Below, one piece after another: positions 10,868 to 19,925 of a DNA stretch of 23,056 bases. Source of the stretch: Neoechinorhynchus agilis (lineage: Eukaryota; Acanthocephala); the NCBI GenBank assembly GCA_051530055.1, contig JBMGUZ010000043.1:1-23056 (forward strand). The letters are read 5' to 3'. Made by a program: the position numbers and the translations under genes. The notes beneath the pieces are model-generated. The model ran no database searches and was not told where the DNA came from. It saw nothing but the letters and a program-made list of their open reading frames with translations. The stretch's first letter is position 1. Each line of letters begins with the position of its first letter.

Positions 10868-11890
10868 TCAAGACGACTGTTTGCACTCATTTGCGGGGAG
10901 CTGGTTGATGCCTGTCAATTGATGCCATTGAGATAATCCCGTGGCAAAGACCAAATCCTTCACTGATGTGCCTAAAATGGCATTGACATAGACTTTACTT
11001 GCCCGGCAAGAGGAGAGGAAGGCAGGTAAAGCGACGTCTGAAGTGGTGCGAACTCCCAAACCACCATAAGCCGTGGGAAAAGTAGCCTGTCGCCAACCTG
11101 TGTTAGAAAATTTGACATTCAATTTATGTCCCAGCCGCTTACGAATTACCCCGCCGAGCTCTCCTAACAATTTGTCTTCTCCGAAACATGGAGCTGCTCT
11201 TAGCTTATGAAGCAATTTCTGCATATAGAGGCAATTCTTGATCAAGAAGAGACCCTCATGTGCCGACAGCTCAGAAGTTCGGCCGCAGAGCAACTCCATT
11301 TTCGCGATTTGTGCGCGCAGGTCCTTCGCAACATTCTCAGCAAGAACGCAGCTCCCGAGGAGTGTGAGCTGGTCAAGGATTATCAAACCTAGACCAGGAG
11401 CAACTGATTCAAAATCGCTAGAGATTTGAGAGCGCTCGTTTTCAGTTGCGTTCAGGATGAGAAGTTCGCATTTTTGGGGATTTACTTCTATTCCCAAGCG
11501 GTCAGCTTCATTCGCGATCCTTTGAAGGTCGCTCAAAACAACACTTGGATCGCCACCGAGTGTGGAATTGTCCAAGTACCAAGCGTTGAAAGAAGAAAAC
11601 ATTGAATGGGCAAGATTATTTACTGCGGCGGAGAAGCCTATGGGGCCGAGTGGATCTCCCTGTTGTGCACCGCTCTGCGACCAAATTATTTTGTCGTTGT
11701 ACAGCAGTGACATGTTTAGCATATGCTCTCCAGAAATAGGGTAAGCCTCTGGGACGACATCCTCAATTGCTTTTAACATTATTTCCCTTTTTAAGGTATT
11801 GAAAGCATTTTTAAAATCTATTTTCAGAATTGCTGTTGGCTTAGTTCTTTGGGGGATAAATTTTCGCAGAGCATGCACGACCGCTTCAAC
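10868..11890 (-). pseudogene. RLE LINE copy 1: reverse transcriptase core and thumb
   Basis: This continues in frame after the TGA at 11893-11891. Motif A is LKIDFKNAFN (catalytic Asp at 11818-11816), motif B is QQGDPLGP (11665-11642), and motif C reads YLDNSTLGGD at about 11578. The second catalytic Asp is Asn here (AAT at 11569-11567; the sister copy keeps LDD), which would abolish polymerisation. IEVNPQKCELLIL (motif D) and LLGSCVL (motif E) follow, then a thumb-like region ending WRQATFPTAYGGLGVR and LALPAFL-type sequence. The frame ends at TGA 10870-10868, and again the downstream 18 codons stay in frame before the endonuclease part. Confidence 0.75.
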
Positions 11891-13084
11891 TCAACAAGGA
11901 GTGCAGCAACCTAACTGACAGGGTCTTAAAAATTCTCCCGTTTTATCGGAGATTCTCCTGCATAAAACTTTCGTGGCTAACCTACGCAAAGTACAGCCAA
12001 TGGCGATGGGACGAATTCCACCATCTTTCTTGGACAAAGCACACAAAGAGGCGCCGAAGAAAATATGTGTAGCCAAATTGCCAATGGAGCCCTCGATGAA
12101 AATATCAACTATTTTAAGCAAAGCAGTTCCGAGGGCTATTCCCGAAGCACCTGTAGAAAAAGACATCATGTCTTTGAAGTGCTGTGGACGCAAGCCATCC
12201 GGCCCGTGTCCTGAGCCATTGGCGAAGGAGGACACAGCTTTCCTTATTTCTAAACTATTTGCTCGGAAATCCCGAGCAGTTGGTGTAAAATTGGTGGAGT
12301 TCGACTCCGATGATGGATGCAACTTTAATAGAGCCTCAAAAGTTGTGCCATGATTTGGCGCAAAATTTTCAGTTGAGGCTAGAAGCCGAACCGCACCGCG
12401 AACATCCCCGTCTGCGAGCTTCGCCGATACGCGTTGACCCAGTGGCCGGACTGTGCCTTGTTTACGGCTTTTACTAGACGAATTTTCGGGAGTCGCTGAG
12501 GATTGGGTCATTCTCTTTAAATTCGCGTCGAACTCCACTAACCTATTTTTAATGTTGGATGTCAAATTCCCCGATATTGAGTTGCTAGAGCTAAGAACAA
12601 GGCGGGGGAAAGCAAAAAGTTTTACCCAATCAATATCCTCATTGTTCTCAGCACAAGGTTGCAATAGATTTGTGTATGATTGTGCCACCTGGGTTCTTGT
12701 CCCCTTGGGAATGTGCTTTAAAATTGTTGTTGGTAAAACCCGGGAAAGGGATTCCAAAGATGGGGTTTGACAGTTTGGCGACAAGCTCTCGTTAGGTTTA
12801 GCCGGTCGCGATAAAGATAAGGATGCAGGAATGCTCGGCCGAGATGGGAGAGGTTGGTACGAGCCAGGACACCGGGAATCAATGGGCCCATGCACCCTAA
12901 ATAGGCCAACCTTTGTTAAATGTATTTCCCGTTCGCAGAAGGGGCAAATCGCGGGAACGTATGGGGCATGCTGGGAGGTGCCAACTTGCTTCAAAGTGGT
13001 GGGCGGTGACTTCGGGGTGGTCGGAACTTCGTCGCGTTGCGTAGAGGAAGCGGTGCTGGTGATTGACGTGGGGTTGGTCGTCAC
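11891..13084 (-). pseudogene. RLE LINE copy 1: zinc finger and start of RT
   Basis: A frame of 397 codons opens with GTG at 13084. The real start is probably the ATG at 13199 one frame away, which reads a proline-rich repeat and then needs a frameshift. The N-terminal zinc finger has C47, C50, H65 and C72, followed by PGS. A Ser/Thr/Pro-rich linker leads to SGHGPDGLRPQHFKD (RT block 0/1, about residues 291-305) and LSKKDGGIRPIAIGCTLRRL (block 1-2, about residues 350-369). The frame stops at TGA right after QLGCCTPC, where the sister copy has Gly. The next codons continue in the same frame (VEAVVHALRKF), so this is one nonsense change and not a domain end. Confidence 0.75.
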
Positions 13085-13143
13085 TAGGTCGTCTGTTTGG
13101 TTATCGATTTCGGCCCGAGCGGAGCGAGGGCCAGCAAGGGGAT

Positions 13144-13219
13144 GGCACTGGTGGCATCGTTGACGGCACTGGTGGCATCGTCGACGGCGGTGGTGGCATC
13201 GTTGACGGCGGTGATTGCC
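13144..13219 (-). repeat. 21-bp tandem repeat at the 5' end of LINE copy 1
   Basis: Three 21-bp units (13144-13164, 13165-13185, 13186-13206) plus a partial unit to 13219 differ by one to three bases. Read on the minus strand from the ATG at 13199 they encode repeats of the type STMPPVP, giving MPPPPSTMPPVPSTMPPVPS. Because 21 is a multiple of three, copy number can vary without changing frame. The repeat is part of the element's proline-rich N terminus or its leader. Confidence 0.75.
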
Positions 13220-13594
13220 TAAAATTTTCTATTAAAATGTTCTTAGAGCTTCGAGTCGTCTTAGAGGAAATCCTTTAGAATTTAATAAGGCCCAGATATG
13301 TATTTTCGTCTTATATTTTGGAGTAACGATCCAATCTGATTGCAAGCAAACGAATTGAAAAAAATTTGTTTTTTAGCGGTTGATGTGTTCAATCTCACAA
13401 GCTCTAGGGCCAACGTATCATCACCTACAGCAATATTTTGAGGCTCAATAATTGCACGATTCAATCCTTCGATGCCTTTAACTTCCCCCCGTGTTCGTTG
13501 CGATAAAACATTAGGTATTCACCAGTTCAATCTTTAAAAATTATTTTGCAGCATAGTAGAGTTTCATTAAAAGTGCAATAATTTGAATTTTCGC
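13220..13594. other. Spacer between LINE copy 1 and the next coding relic
   Basis: Nothing recognisable. It may include an unidentified 5' leader of LINE copy 1. A possible acceptor (TTATTTTGCAG) lies near 13544-13554 and another (GTGTTAG) at about 13594, just before a + strand coding stretch. Confidence 0.35.
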
Positions 13595-14814
13595 GTGTTA
13601 GCTTTTGCGAACTCGGCGGGTAGACATTTTTGATGAGTCCAAAATGTTAAAAGCGCCACTTTGTTTTGCTCATGAAAATCCCAAAAAGTGTTCTTTTTAC
13701 GAACAACCATTTCGCCCATTTTCGCTAAAAAGAACGCTTAAATTTCATCACTCTGCTTTGTTCCTGCATCATGAATTATTTCTAGAAAAAACAGGAGAAA
13801 ATTACTCAAAAATCGAAATGTCAAATTCAATTCCAAGTGTGAACATAATTTCAGTAAGCGGATGATGGCGAAAAACTTTAATACGGAAATACTTCGTCTT
13901 TTAAAAAGATGTTCATGTACGGCCCTAAATTCAGAAAAGTATCAATGCTCACAAACTCGAATTTTTACATTGGAGAAAATGCAGAATTTAAGTTTTCACT
14001 AGTAAAATTTCGCCGCATAATTTTTATTTGGACATTTGAACCGTTTTTATCAAAAGCGTATCAATATTTCGCAAGACTCAGAGATTTGATTAATTCAACC
14101 CTATAACAACACTTATTGAAAGAACAATTAAAAGCCAAATATCCATTTATAAACTTACACGTTTAGCTCAATAAGCCGAAATGCTCGAGCTCTTGTGAAA
14201 ACACCCAAAAAAGAGCAAATCGACAACGGTTTCGAAACTACGAATCAAAGTGCGCAGTCGATTTTATGCAGAGTTGAAAACTTGTATAAACGAAAGAAAC
14301 GCGTTTGATTACAAACTCAGGATATGACCTACCTCTGCGTTTTAGGCCTGCGGTCCGACGAAACGCACGAAATATTGGGAACGATAAATCAATATCTATT
14401 CTTCTCATCACCAAAGAACACAAAAATGAACATCTTTTTTTATAGAAAAGATGATTTTAAAATCTTTGATCCGCTATATCCAGTTTTCATTGATAGAAAA
14501 TCCTTCGGGTAAGTCAAAGTATAATTTTAATGAACATACTCCCGGTCATAATCTATTTGATTTTGATTTATTGGAAATATTTCGAAGGAGGTAACCTCGC
14601 CTCATCAGTCATTGTTTGCAAGTATTTTCCTTTTCTTTTGTTTTTTCTGAAAACTTGCAAACAATGACTGATGAGGCGGGATTACCTCCTTCGAAATATT
14701 TCCAATAAATCAAAATCGAATAGGTTATGACCGGGAGTATGTTCATTAAAATTATAAATATCCCGTTTTATTAATCGCGATATTACATAGTTCATTTTTA
14801 GCTGCCCCTTTTAA
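13595..14814 (+). pseudogene. Unrecognised decayed or split coding region with a hairpin element in its last intron
   Basis: I do not recognise the family. Several protein-like open stretches follow one another on one strand. 13595-13855 contains MLKAPLCFAHENPKKCSFYE and ends at a possible donor TCA/GTAAGC. 13909-14106 contains FRRIIFIWTFEPFLSKAYQY. 14110-14150 contains QHLLKEQLKAKYPFINLHV. 14153-14296 contains SAQSILCRVENLYKRKKRV and, past one TGA, the same frame continues to 14508 with DMTYLCVLGLRSDETHEILG and FDPLYPVFIDRKSFG. Together that is about 290 codons with only a few stops, where AT-rich chance sequence would have about twenty. A strong donor (GG/GTAAGT, 14509) and an acceptor (TTTTTAG, exon from 14802) would end the protein as GCPF at 14814; another acceptor at 14790 also fits. 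The frame breaks suggest a pseudogene or missed introns. Confidence 0.35.
14520..14756. mobile_element. 237-bp near-perfect hairpin (MITE / foldback element)
   Basis: Two 104-bp inverted arms (14520-14623 and 14653-14756) flank a 29-bp pyrimidine-rich loop. The arms differ at only four positions, all transitions. The ends read TATAATTTTAATGAAC on one side and its complement on the other. If the outermost TA is a target duplication, this fits a non-autonomous Tc1/mariner-type MITE, but a piggyBac-like TTAA origin is not excluded. It encodes no protein. It sits 11 bp inside a predicted intron of the surrounding coding relic. As + strand RNA, three of the four differences form G-U pairs, so the transcript would fold into an almost unbroken 104-bp duplex. 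Confidence 0.9.
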
Positions 14815-15029
14815 ATTTTTCGTTAAGCAATAGAATTGTAGAAAGAATCATGAAGCCTATAGAATAGTGATTTTTGACCTTAGAGTCGTTTATCTTTTCC
14901 TTTGGGATCGCCCGTAGTACAAATTTCATCATTAAAGATGGTGCATAGCAGCTTTTGACGGCATTTTCTTGTACTCCGCAAATCTCTCTTCACTATAACA
15001 AGCTTTATAAAACATCACAATATTACGTT

Positions 15030-15860
15030 CATTGAGTGATAATTGCGGTGATTTGATTTCGATTGACAAAGGTGGATAAGAGATCAAAATGCAGAAAATA
15101 CTGCGAGATCCGCTTATATATATGATGGAATCGAAGGATGATTGAGAATTGAAGCGCAAAAAGTTGAAAAGCATCTTTCGTAAAGTTACAGCCGCAAGAT
15201 ATTTGAAAAGAAGGAACCGTTGCGAGTGTTCGGAATGTACCCAACGGTCAAAATGAATACAAGATGCCGGTTAGTCCGGTAACATTGACAACAGCGTTTT
15301 TCTTAAATGCAGACCCCTTCTTGGCGACGAAAATTTGCCCATTGCTTCACAGGACAGGTTCATTTTTTGCAGAATGTTGAGGGTTTACTTAATTCTCTGA
15401 ATGCGCGATGCAATGACTTAAATGGTAGCCAGGTAATGCCTTTTGATTTTGTTTCGCTCTCTACAAACGTCGAAAATGAGAGAACGATAAGTGCACTCGA
15501 GAAACGGTTGAATGGATCGGGAATGGATATTCGGATTGTCCATAGAACGGCAACTACACTTGGGCGAATCCTGACGCGACCTGGACATCATGAAACACCG
15601 GAAACATATCCAGCATCGTCGTTGATGTGTACGCACAATGGAAGTCCGGGGACGCAAATAGCCGACAAGATTTGATTTGCACTCGAAGCAACGTGGTCTA
15701 CAAAATGACATGCGAATGATATTTGGCCGATGACAATCGCTAGTCCATTTACATAGGCAAAACTGAACGGCCTTTGCGTCAATCTGTGGCGGAACACTTG
15801 GTAGAAAACTTACTAGCAAAACAAGTGGAAGACGGCGTGACGCTAGAATTTCACTTAAAT
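15030..15860 (+). mobile_element. Penelope-like element relic (broken)
   Basis: A fossil of the Penelope-like retroelement family, whose members join a telomerase-like RT to a GIY-YIG endonuclease. Visible parts, in family order: the N-terminal DKGG motif (15065-15076) followed by a helical stretch; a degenerate block corresponding to the family's YGLPKxHK region (about 15239-15288); the motif A region MPFDFVSLSTNV (about 15430-15470); a linker; and a GIY-YIG remnant with SNVVYKMTC (15687-15713) and SIYIGKTERPLR (15744-15779). The central RT motifs between motif A and the linker are not seen, so a large internal part is gone. About half a dozen interruptions are apparent. It looks old and inactive. 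Termini and flanking repeats could not be placed. Confidence 0.7.
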
Positions 15861-16250
15861 CTCATCACGCCAAAGACTTCATCGATCCTATTCCACCGTC
15901 TTCTTTTACTTCACTTCATTTCTTCAGTCTGGTGGAGATAAGAGAATGATAACGAAGGCTCGAGATGCCAAATCCCTGGAAGCCTTTAGTCCGGACCTTG
16001 ACATCAGCGGTATACACAAGATGATCGCTGTTTTGATGACTTGGCGCCAAAACTTCGGTGGTTACGGATATGTGGAGCAGAGTTTTTCAAGCCGTCGCAG
16101 TGCTCTCGGCAAGTTGGAGAAGGCCCTAGAAAATGTGGGCTAAAAAAGCTTGGTGATATCCCTCTACGGCCGTAAAAGAAAAGAACAAGTTTTTCTCAAA
16201 GTTTATGGACTCTTGTTTGAAACATCAGAACATGAATCGACAGAGACAAA
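15861..16250. other. Spacer with an unassigned open frame
   Basis: A 65-codon + strand frame at 15946-16140 contains SLEAFSPDLDISGIHKMIAV and RRSALGKLEKALENVG. It resembles nothing I can name. It may belong to the 5' part of the RTE-like relic that follows, or to a separate decayed element. Confidence 0.3.
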
Positions 16251-16845
16251 TGTGATCGATCTGAACGGCACACGGCATTGATTCCAAAGGAGCTCCGAAG
16301 GAATGGTATTGATGTGGTGGCTGTCGGCGGCCAATGAAGGACAACTTTCGGAATAGGAAAAAGGTTGCAACGGAGCCAAAACTTCATGGTGTGGGATTAG
16401 CTATCAAGATCTCACTAGTCTCGAAGTACAATCCACAACCAATCCACGTGAAACTCTGGAAAGTCAAGGACTAAAAATTCCAGGGAGAGACAGAAAGCAT
16501 TTTCCTTCAAGAGACACAGCTGAGGAAATCCGACAAATTCAAGTATGCAATGAGAATAAATAACGGATGGGTGAATTGGAAAAGCCTAACTGGGATCTTA
16601 TGTGATAGCAAAGTTCCTCTGGTCTTGAAAGGACGGCAATAATGCCAGCCATGTAATATGGGCGGAGACATGGAACACCTCTGCCAATCACATCAAGCGA
16701 ATGCAGTGGAGGCCGAAATGATTAGCTGGATGTGTGGGTGACCAGGCAAGACGTGATCCCAAATAATGCCGTCCGGGGGTCAGCGAAGGTGGAGGACGTG
16801 AAGAAAGCTATCGCGAAACGGAGGATCAAATGGAACGAAGGTTTT
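16251..16845 (+). mobile_element. RTE-like LINE relic, internally deleted
   Basis: Two blocks typical of RTE-clade LINE proteins lie next to each other although they are normally far apart. The first (16251-16471) is the APE endonuclease: DRSERHTALIPKELRRNGID matches the family's R.ERRTALVA.EL....DI..LSET region, and KLHGVGLAIKISLVSKYNP matches its GVGFAI...L block. The second (about 16515-16845) is the distal RT end: AMRINNGWVNWKSLTGILCD, KVPLVLKG, YGAETW-like residues, then WMCGVTRQDVIPNNAVRGS and AIAKRRIKWNEGF, where the family has MRMLRWMCGVTR.D.IRN..IR and REARLRWFGH. The RT catalytic core between them is absent. Several stops and frame changes are present. The match is to motif patterns from memory. 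Confidence 0.65.
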
Positions 16846-17634
16846 CAATATCGTTATAATTTTGAATTACTAAGCTTTTCTAACGAGAACAATCATCTTA
16901 TTCAATTCATGGTCGATAAACATGTTTTTATTAATTGTTTTACGCGGAAGTTTTGTCCATAAAGTCATTTTGACCTCCTGTCTTTAATTTTATCGTTTTG
17001 TGTTCTTTTGAAATTGCAAAAGTCAATTACAATTTTATATATCCGCATTTTATGTTCATTTTTAAATTGGTGCAAATTTGAAAAATATGTTATAAAGCCT
17101 TCAAAAAATGCGTTCGACGCTTAAATGTTTTTTAATACCAAAAGGTGTGATTTTTAATAGATACAAAAAACGCAGCTGAAGCGAACACGTTGAACCTTTT
17201 CCAAAACAACGAAATCAAAAGATTTCCTCGAATTTGAGAGATCGAACATTGGATTCGGATTGAATAACAAAAGATTTCATTCTTCGTGCAACCCGTTTAT
17301 CCGATTTTCTACCTAAATAAAAAAGCTTTTAAAATGCTAAAATCGTTATTAGAACATTGCGTTATTTCAAAAGTTGCGAAATAAATATATCCTAAAATGC
17401 TAACAACTAGAAAAACTTTTTGACCAATCGGTGAACAGATTTGCATTCACTTAATTGAGATCATTTCATTAAATAAATTTAAGAGCACGTCTCCAAGTTC
17501 AGCTTTTGCTCAATTTCTAAAGTGTAACGTTAAGCGCAAAAACGCCGGGAAACCTTGTCATTAATTTCGAACAAAGGCGAAACACGCAAACGATTGAAAG
17601 TAACGCGAAAACCAATTTAGAAACTACTTTAATA
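16846..17634. other. AT-rich intergenic stretch
   Basis: No supported gene. A loosely open + strand stretch around 17170-17400 is broken by stops and matches nothing known to me. No transposon ends were seen. Confidence 0.45.
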
Positions 17635-18243
17635 TTAATAACATTTAAAAAATGTGCTCCCAACAACAATTGCACACAGCAGCATAATAAATATTGCCGT
17701 CCACATTATGTACAAAATGCAACGGTCACCATCTGAACCATCTTCTTGTGTTGTTGAAGTCTTAGATTTTCTCATTTTTCCAGAATTTGGGTTTTTCAAT
17801 TTTTTATTAACTTTGGATATAGCCGTATATTTATTTTCGATGTTTGATGTTGGATTGACTTCTTCTTTTTGCTTCAAACCCCCAATAATCATAATTTTAC
17901 TGTTGTCCTGATTGATGACTTCATCTACGATTTTTTTCCAGCCTTCGCGATAGTCTTGCCACGTTTTCTTGTTTTCATGATGGGAGGATAGGTTCAAATC
18001 ACTATCTTTATGGTTGTTGCTGATATCAACTTTCTCTTTTAACTCCGTAGCCCCACAAAAGCATTTTACTAATGCTCGCAATATTCCACGAAATCCTTTT
18101 AATTTTTTGGTCTCCTTAGTGTTCCCACCATTGCTAATTTTACTTAGTTTTGTATCACTGCTCTGCTTAAGACAAAAGCATTTTCTCATCACTAAACGAA
18201 AAGATGTTAAGAAAAAAATATAAATTTTATACTTACTTTTCAT
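17635..18243 (-). CDS. Lysine-rich protein with single C-terminal membrane anchor (two exons)
   Basis: Unrecognised family. The unspliced frame is 202 residues. Inside it lies a consensus intron of 45 bp (18236-18192; GTAAGT donor, TTTTCGTTTAG acceptor), giving exon 1 at 18243-18237, exon 2 at 18191-17635, and a 187-residue product starting MKMMRKCFCLKQSS. An in-frame stop lies 24 bp upstream of the ATG. After splicing, residues about 160-182 form one hydrophobic helix (ILYIMWTAIFIMLLCAIVVG) with five residues after it, the layout of a tail-anchored protein with a cytosolic body. The body is rich in Lys, Asn and Ser, with two CFC clusters (CFCLK near the N terminus and CFCG near residue 46) that could be lipidated, and a WQDYREGWKKIVDEVI helix. 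A CCAAT motif (18338-18334) lies about 90 bp upstream. Because the intron is a multiple of three, retention stays in frame. Confidence 0.55.
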   Translation of the reverse strand: MKSKYKIYIFFLTSFRLVMRKCFCLKQSSDTKLSKISNGGNTKETKKLKGFRGILRALVKCFCGATELKEKVDISNNHKDSDLNLSSHHENKKTWQDYREGWKKIVDEVINQDNSKIMIIGGLKQKEEVNPTSNIENKYTAISKVNKKLKNPNSGKMRKSKTSTTQEDGSDGDRCILYIMWTAIFIMLLCAIVVGSTFFKCY

Positions 18244-19822
18244 TTTACTAGTATTAAAGCCGCAATATTACAGAAGTGAAACGTTTAAGGATGAAAAGTT
18301 TCCATAGTGATGCAAATTTTTTTCTTGAATTCTGATTGGACAGATTTTAATCTTATTAATCTTGCGCATTGGGAAGAAGAGAACTTGATTGTTTCAAGCT
18401 TAAACTTAAAGCGATTATCGAAGGCCAATGATAGTTCAACATTTCTTCGATATTTTTAGTTTGAAACTCAATATTAAAATTCATTCGAACTAATTTTATG
18501 TTTACGGTCGTCAGGTTACGTTCGCTGATCTTTAGAAATGGAATATATCCGTTTTGGGTTTCTATCACGAATTAGAGGTCAAAGCTTTTTAAAAAGGTTG
18601 GATCTCTGAAAAATTAAGTCTAGGTCATGAATATATAGCGATGTAGCATTTTGATCTTTTAATGTTTGCATCTGTCAATGATTTTAGCGAGAGTTAAACT
18701 TTTTGAGTCAAATACAAAAAATCTGAGCACAATATTTTGTTTTATTCGATATTACAAAACTACTTCGAGCGCTGTTTTGCAATTTTGTCTTTCTTCTATA
18801 AGGCTCATTTTGGTTTTGATCAATGATATTTTTTCTGTGTACTGAAAAAACCCATTTTAAGTGACTTGTTTTTCTATAGTAGCGAAATCGATGATGATCA
18901 TGATTTCGACAAGTAAACTTTAAATATTTTGCATTTCGTTTCGTATTTACGAATTGCCGTCCGTTCCCTTGGCTAGGGTTTCGCTGGGCTGCAGGCAGAT
19001 ACAGTAGGAAACTCAATAATCCATTCATGAACGTCACTATTTAGATGACGATCCATTTGGCTAGGCATGAATTTATTACCCAGTTATCAAACAATTTACA
19101 ATGTTGTTATTAAAAGATCAGTCTTTTAGAGTTGAGTATTCTATTTTTATATCGTTGTACACCATTTCGAAGTGCCTTTTATTGTTTGGGTTTTATTCGT
19201 TTGCTGTTGCCCCCTTTTTTGAGAATTCTTCATTGTTGCTATTCCTGCAGGAGCTACGACCCATGTAGTTTCCACGATTTCAGCGTTGTTGCCTCTGGCA
19301 CCACCGTCTGCCCGAAAAAACAGCGAATACCAACAAGGACTGCTCGGCTGCGGTATTTGCAACATTCCGCGCAGTTCGCTGTCCAATGGAGAGGAGCTTC
19401 AGGCGGGGGAGTAAAGAGTTGCTAAATGTTCCCCGGAATCCCACTGCTGGACTGATAGTCGAGAATTTATTCTCCTGCACGTTTAGTTCTCTTGTAACTA
19501 CTGGTACAATGGGTGCAGATCCTTCAAAGAAGCATCTCAATATTTTGGTTTTCTACTCTGAAGAAGTCTGAAAGATGAATTAGTTAAATCATTGAGTTTA
19601 AGGATGGAGCGTAGTCTTTACTAAGCGGTGTTTTCTCATTTCTACTTCGATTTGTAAATGAGAAATCGATTTCGTCGAGAAATTCTAAATGCTTTCATCA
19701 GTGCGATGAATGATTTTGAAGTCCAGGAAAGCCGAAAAGGTTGAAAAATAAAACTTAAATATTGTTTTGGACAATCATAAACATATTTCCGTTACGTACT
19801 TACCTAGGAAGTTTCGTTCTCG
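18244..19822. other. Intergenic stretch with a GC-richer patch
   Basis: No supported gene. Minus-strand frames at 18356-18568 and 18708-19037 (109 codons, starting with a weakly signal-like MNGLLSFLLYLPAA) are not longer than AT-rich chance would allow. From about 19230 to 19570 the sequence is clearly GC-richer, and open frames occur on both strands, for example a minus-strand one at 19280-19540 containing VTRELNVQENKFSTISPAVG. I recognise no product. The patch may be a decayed exon or mobile-element fragment. Confidence 0.35.
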
Positions 19823-19830
19823 TATAAAAG
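19823..19830 (+). promoter_or_regulatory. TATA box (TATAAAAG)
   Basis: A consensus TATAAAAG in the context TCGTATAAAAGAAC. About 40 bp downstream is TTAGTT, close to the arthropod initiator TCAGTT, followed by a short leader and the ATG at 19926. Confidence 0.45.
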
Positions 19831-19925
19831 AACAAAGGCAAAACAAGAGTGTCTTGTTGGTTAGTTACGCATTCACAGTTGAAAAAACTTGCAAACAGTG
19901 AGTATTGGCCATAGGCCAAAGCCCG

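Larger units (their letters stand above)
10098..13219 (-). mobile_element. RLE-type LINE (R2-like endonuclease), nearly full length, inactive: copy 1
   Basis: A non-LTR retrotransposon on the minus strand with one long coding region read in this order: proline-rich repeat start (13199), N-terminal zinc finger (12946-12869), reverse transcriptase (about 12250-11000), CCHC plus restriction-like endonuclease (about 10700-10440), and a C-terminal tail ending at 10142. The 3' UTR is short and ends in an A-rich run near 10098. RLE LINEs (R2, R4, NeSL, Hero group) cut target DNA and prime reverse transcription at the nick. The clade is uncertain because the active-site motif is LDDATLGG-like rather than YADD. 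The flanks are AT-rich and not rDNA, unlike R2. Stops, frameshifts, a lost catalytic Asp and a damaged endonuclease motif make it inactive. The 5' end is taken at the tandem repeat and could lie further upstream. Confidence 0.8.

Noticed and set aside
11973-12353. 126-codon + strand open frame
   Set aside because: It is the antisense of the LINE copy 1 RT region, whose minus-strand reading carries recognisable RT motifs.
13204-13219. + strand GACGGCGGTGATTG, close to the minus-strand GGACGGTGGTGATTG at the ends of LINE copies 2 and 3
   Set aside because: Only about 14 bases, GGTGG-rich and inside a tandem repeat; most likely coincidence rather than an inverted LINE terminus.
15418-15819. 133-codon minus-strand open frame
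   Set aside because: It is antisense to the Penelope-like relic, whose + strand shows family motifs; the minus reading is low-complexity and unrecognised.
18708-19037. 109-codon minus-strand frame with a weak signal-like start
   Set aside because: In DNA this AT-rich, about one frame of this length is expected by chance in a window of this size, and no domain or splice support was found.
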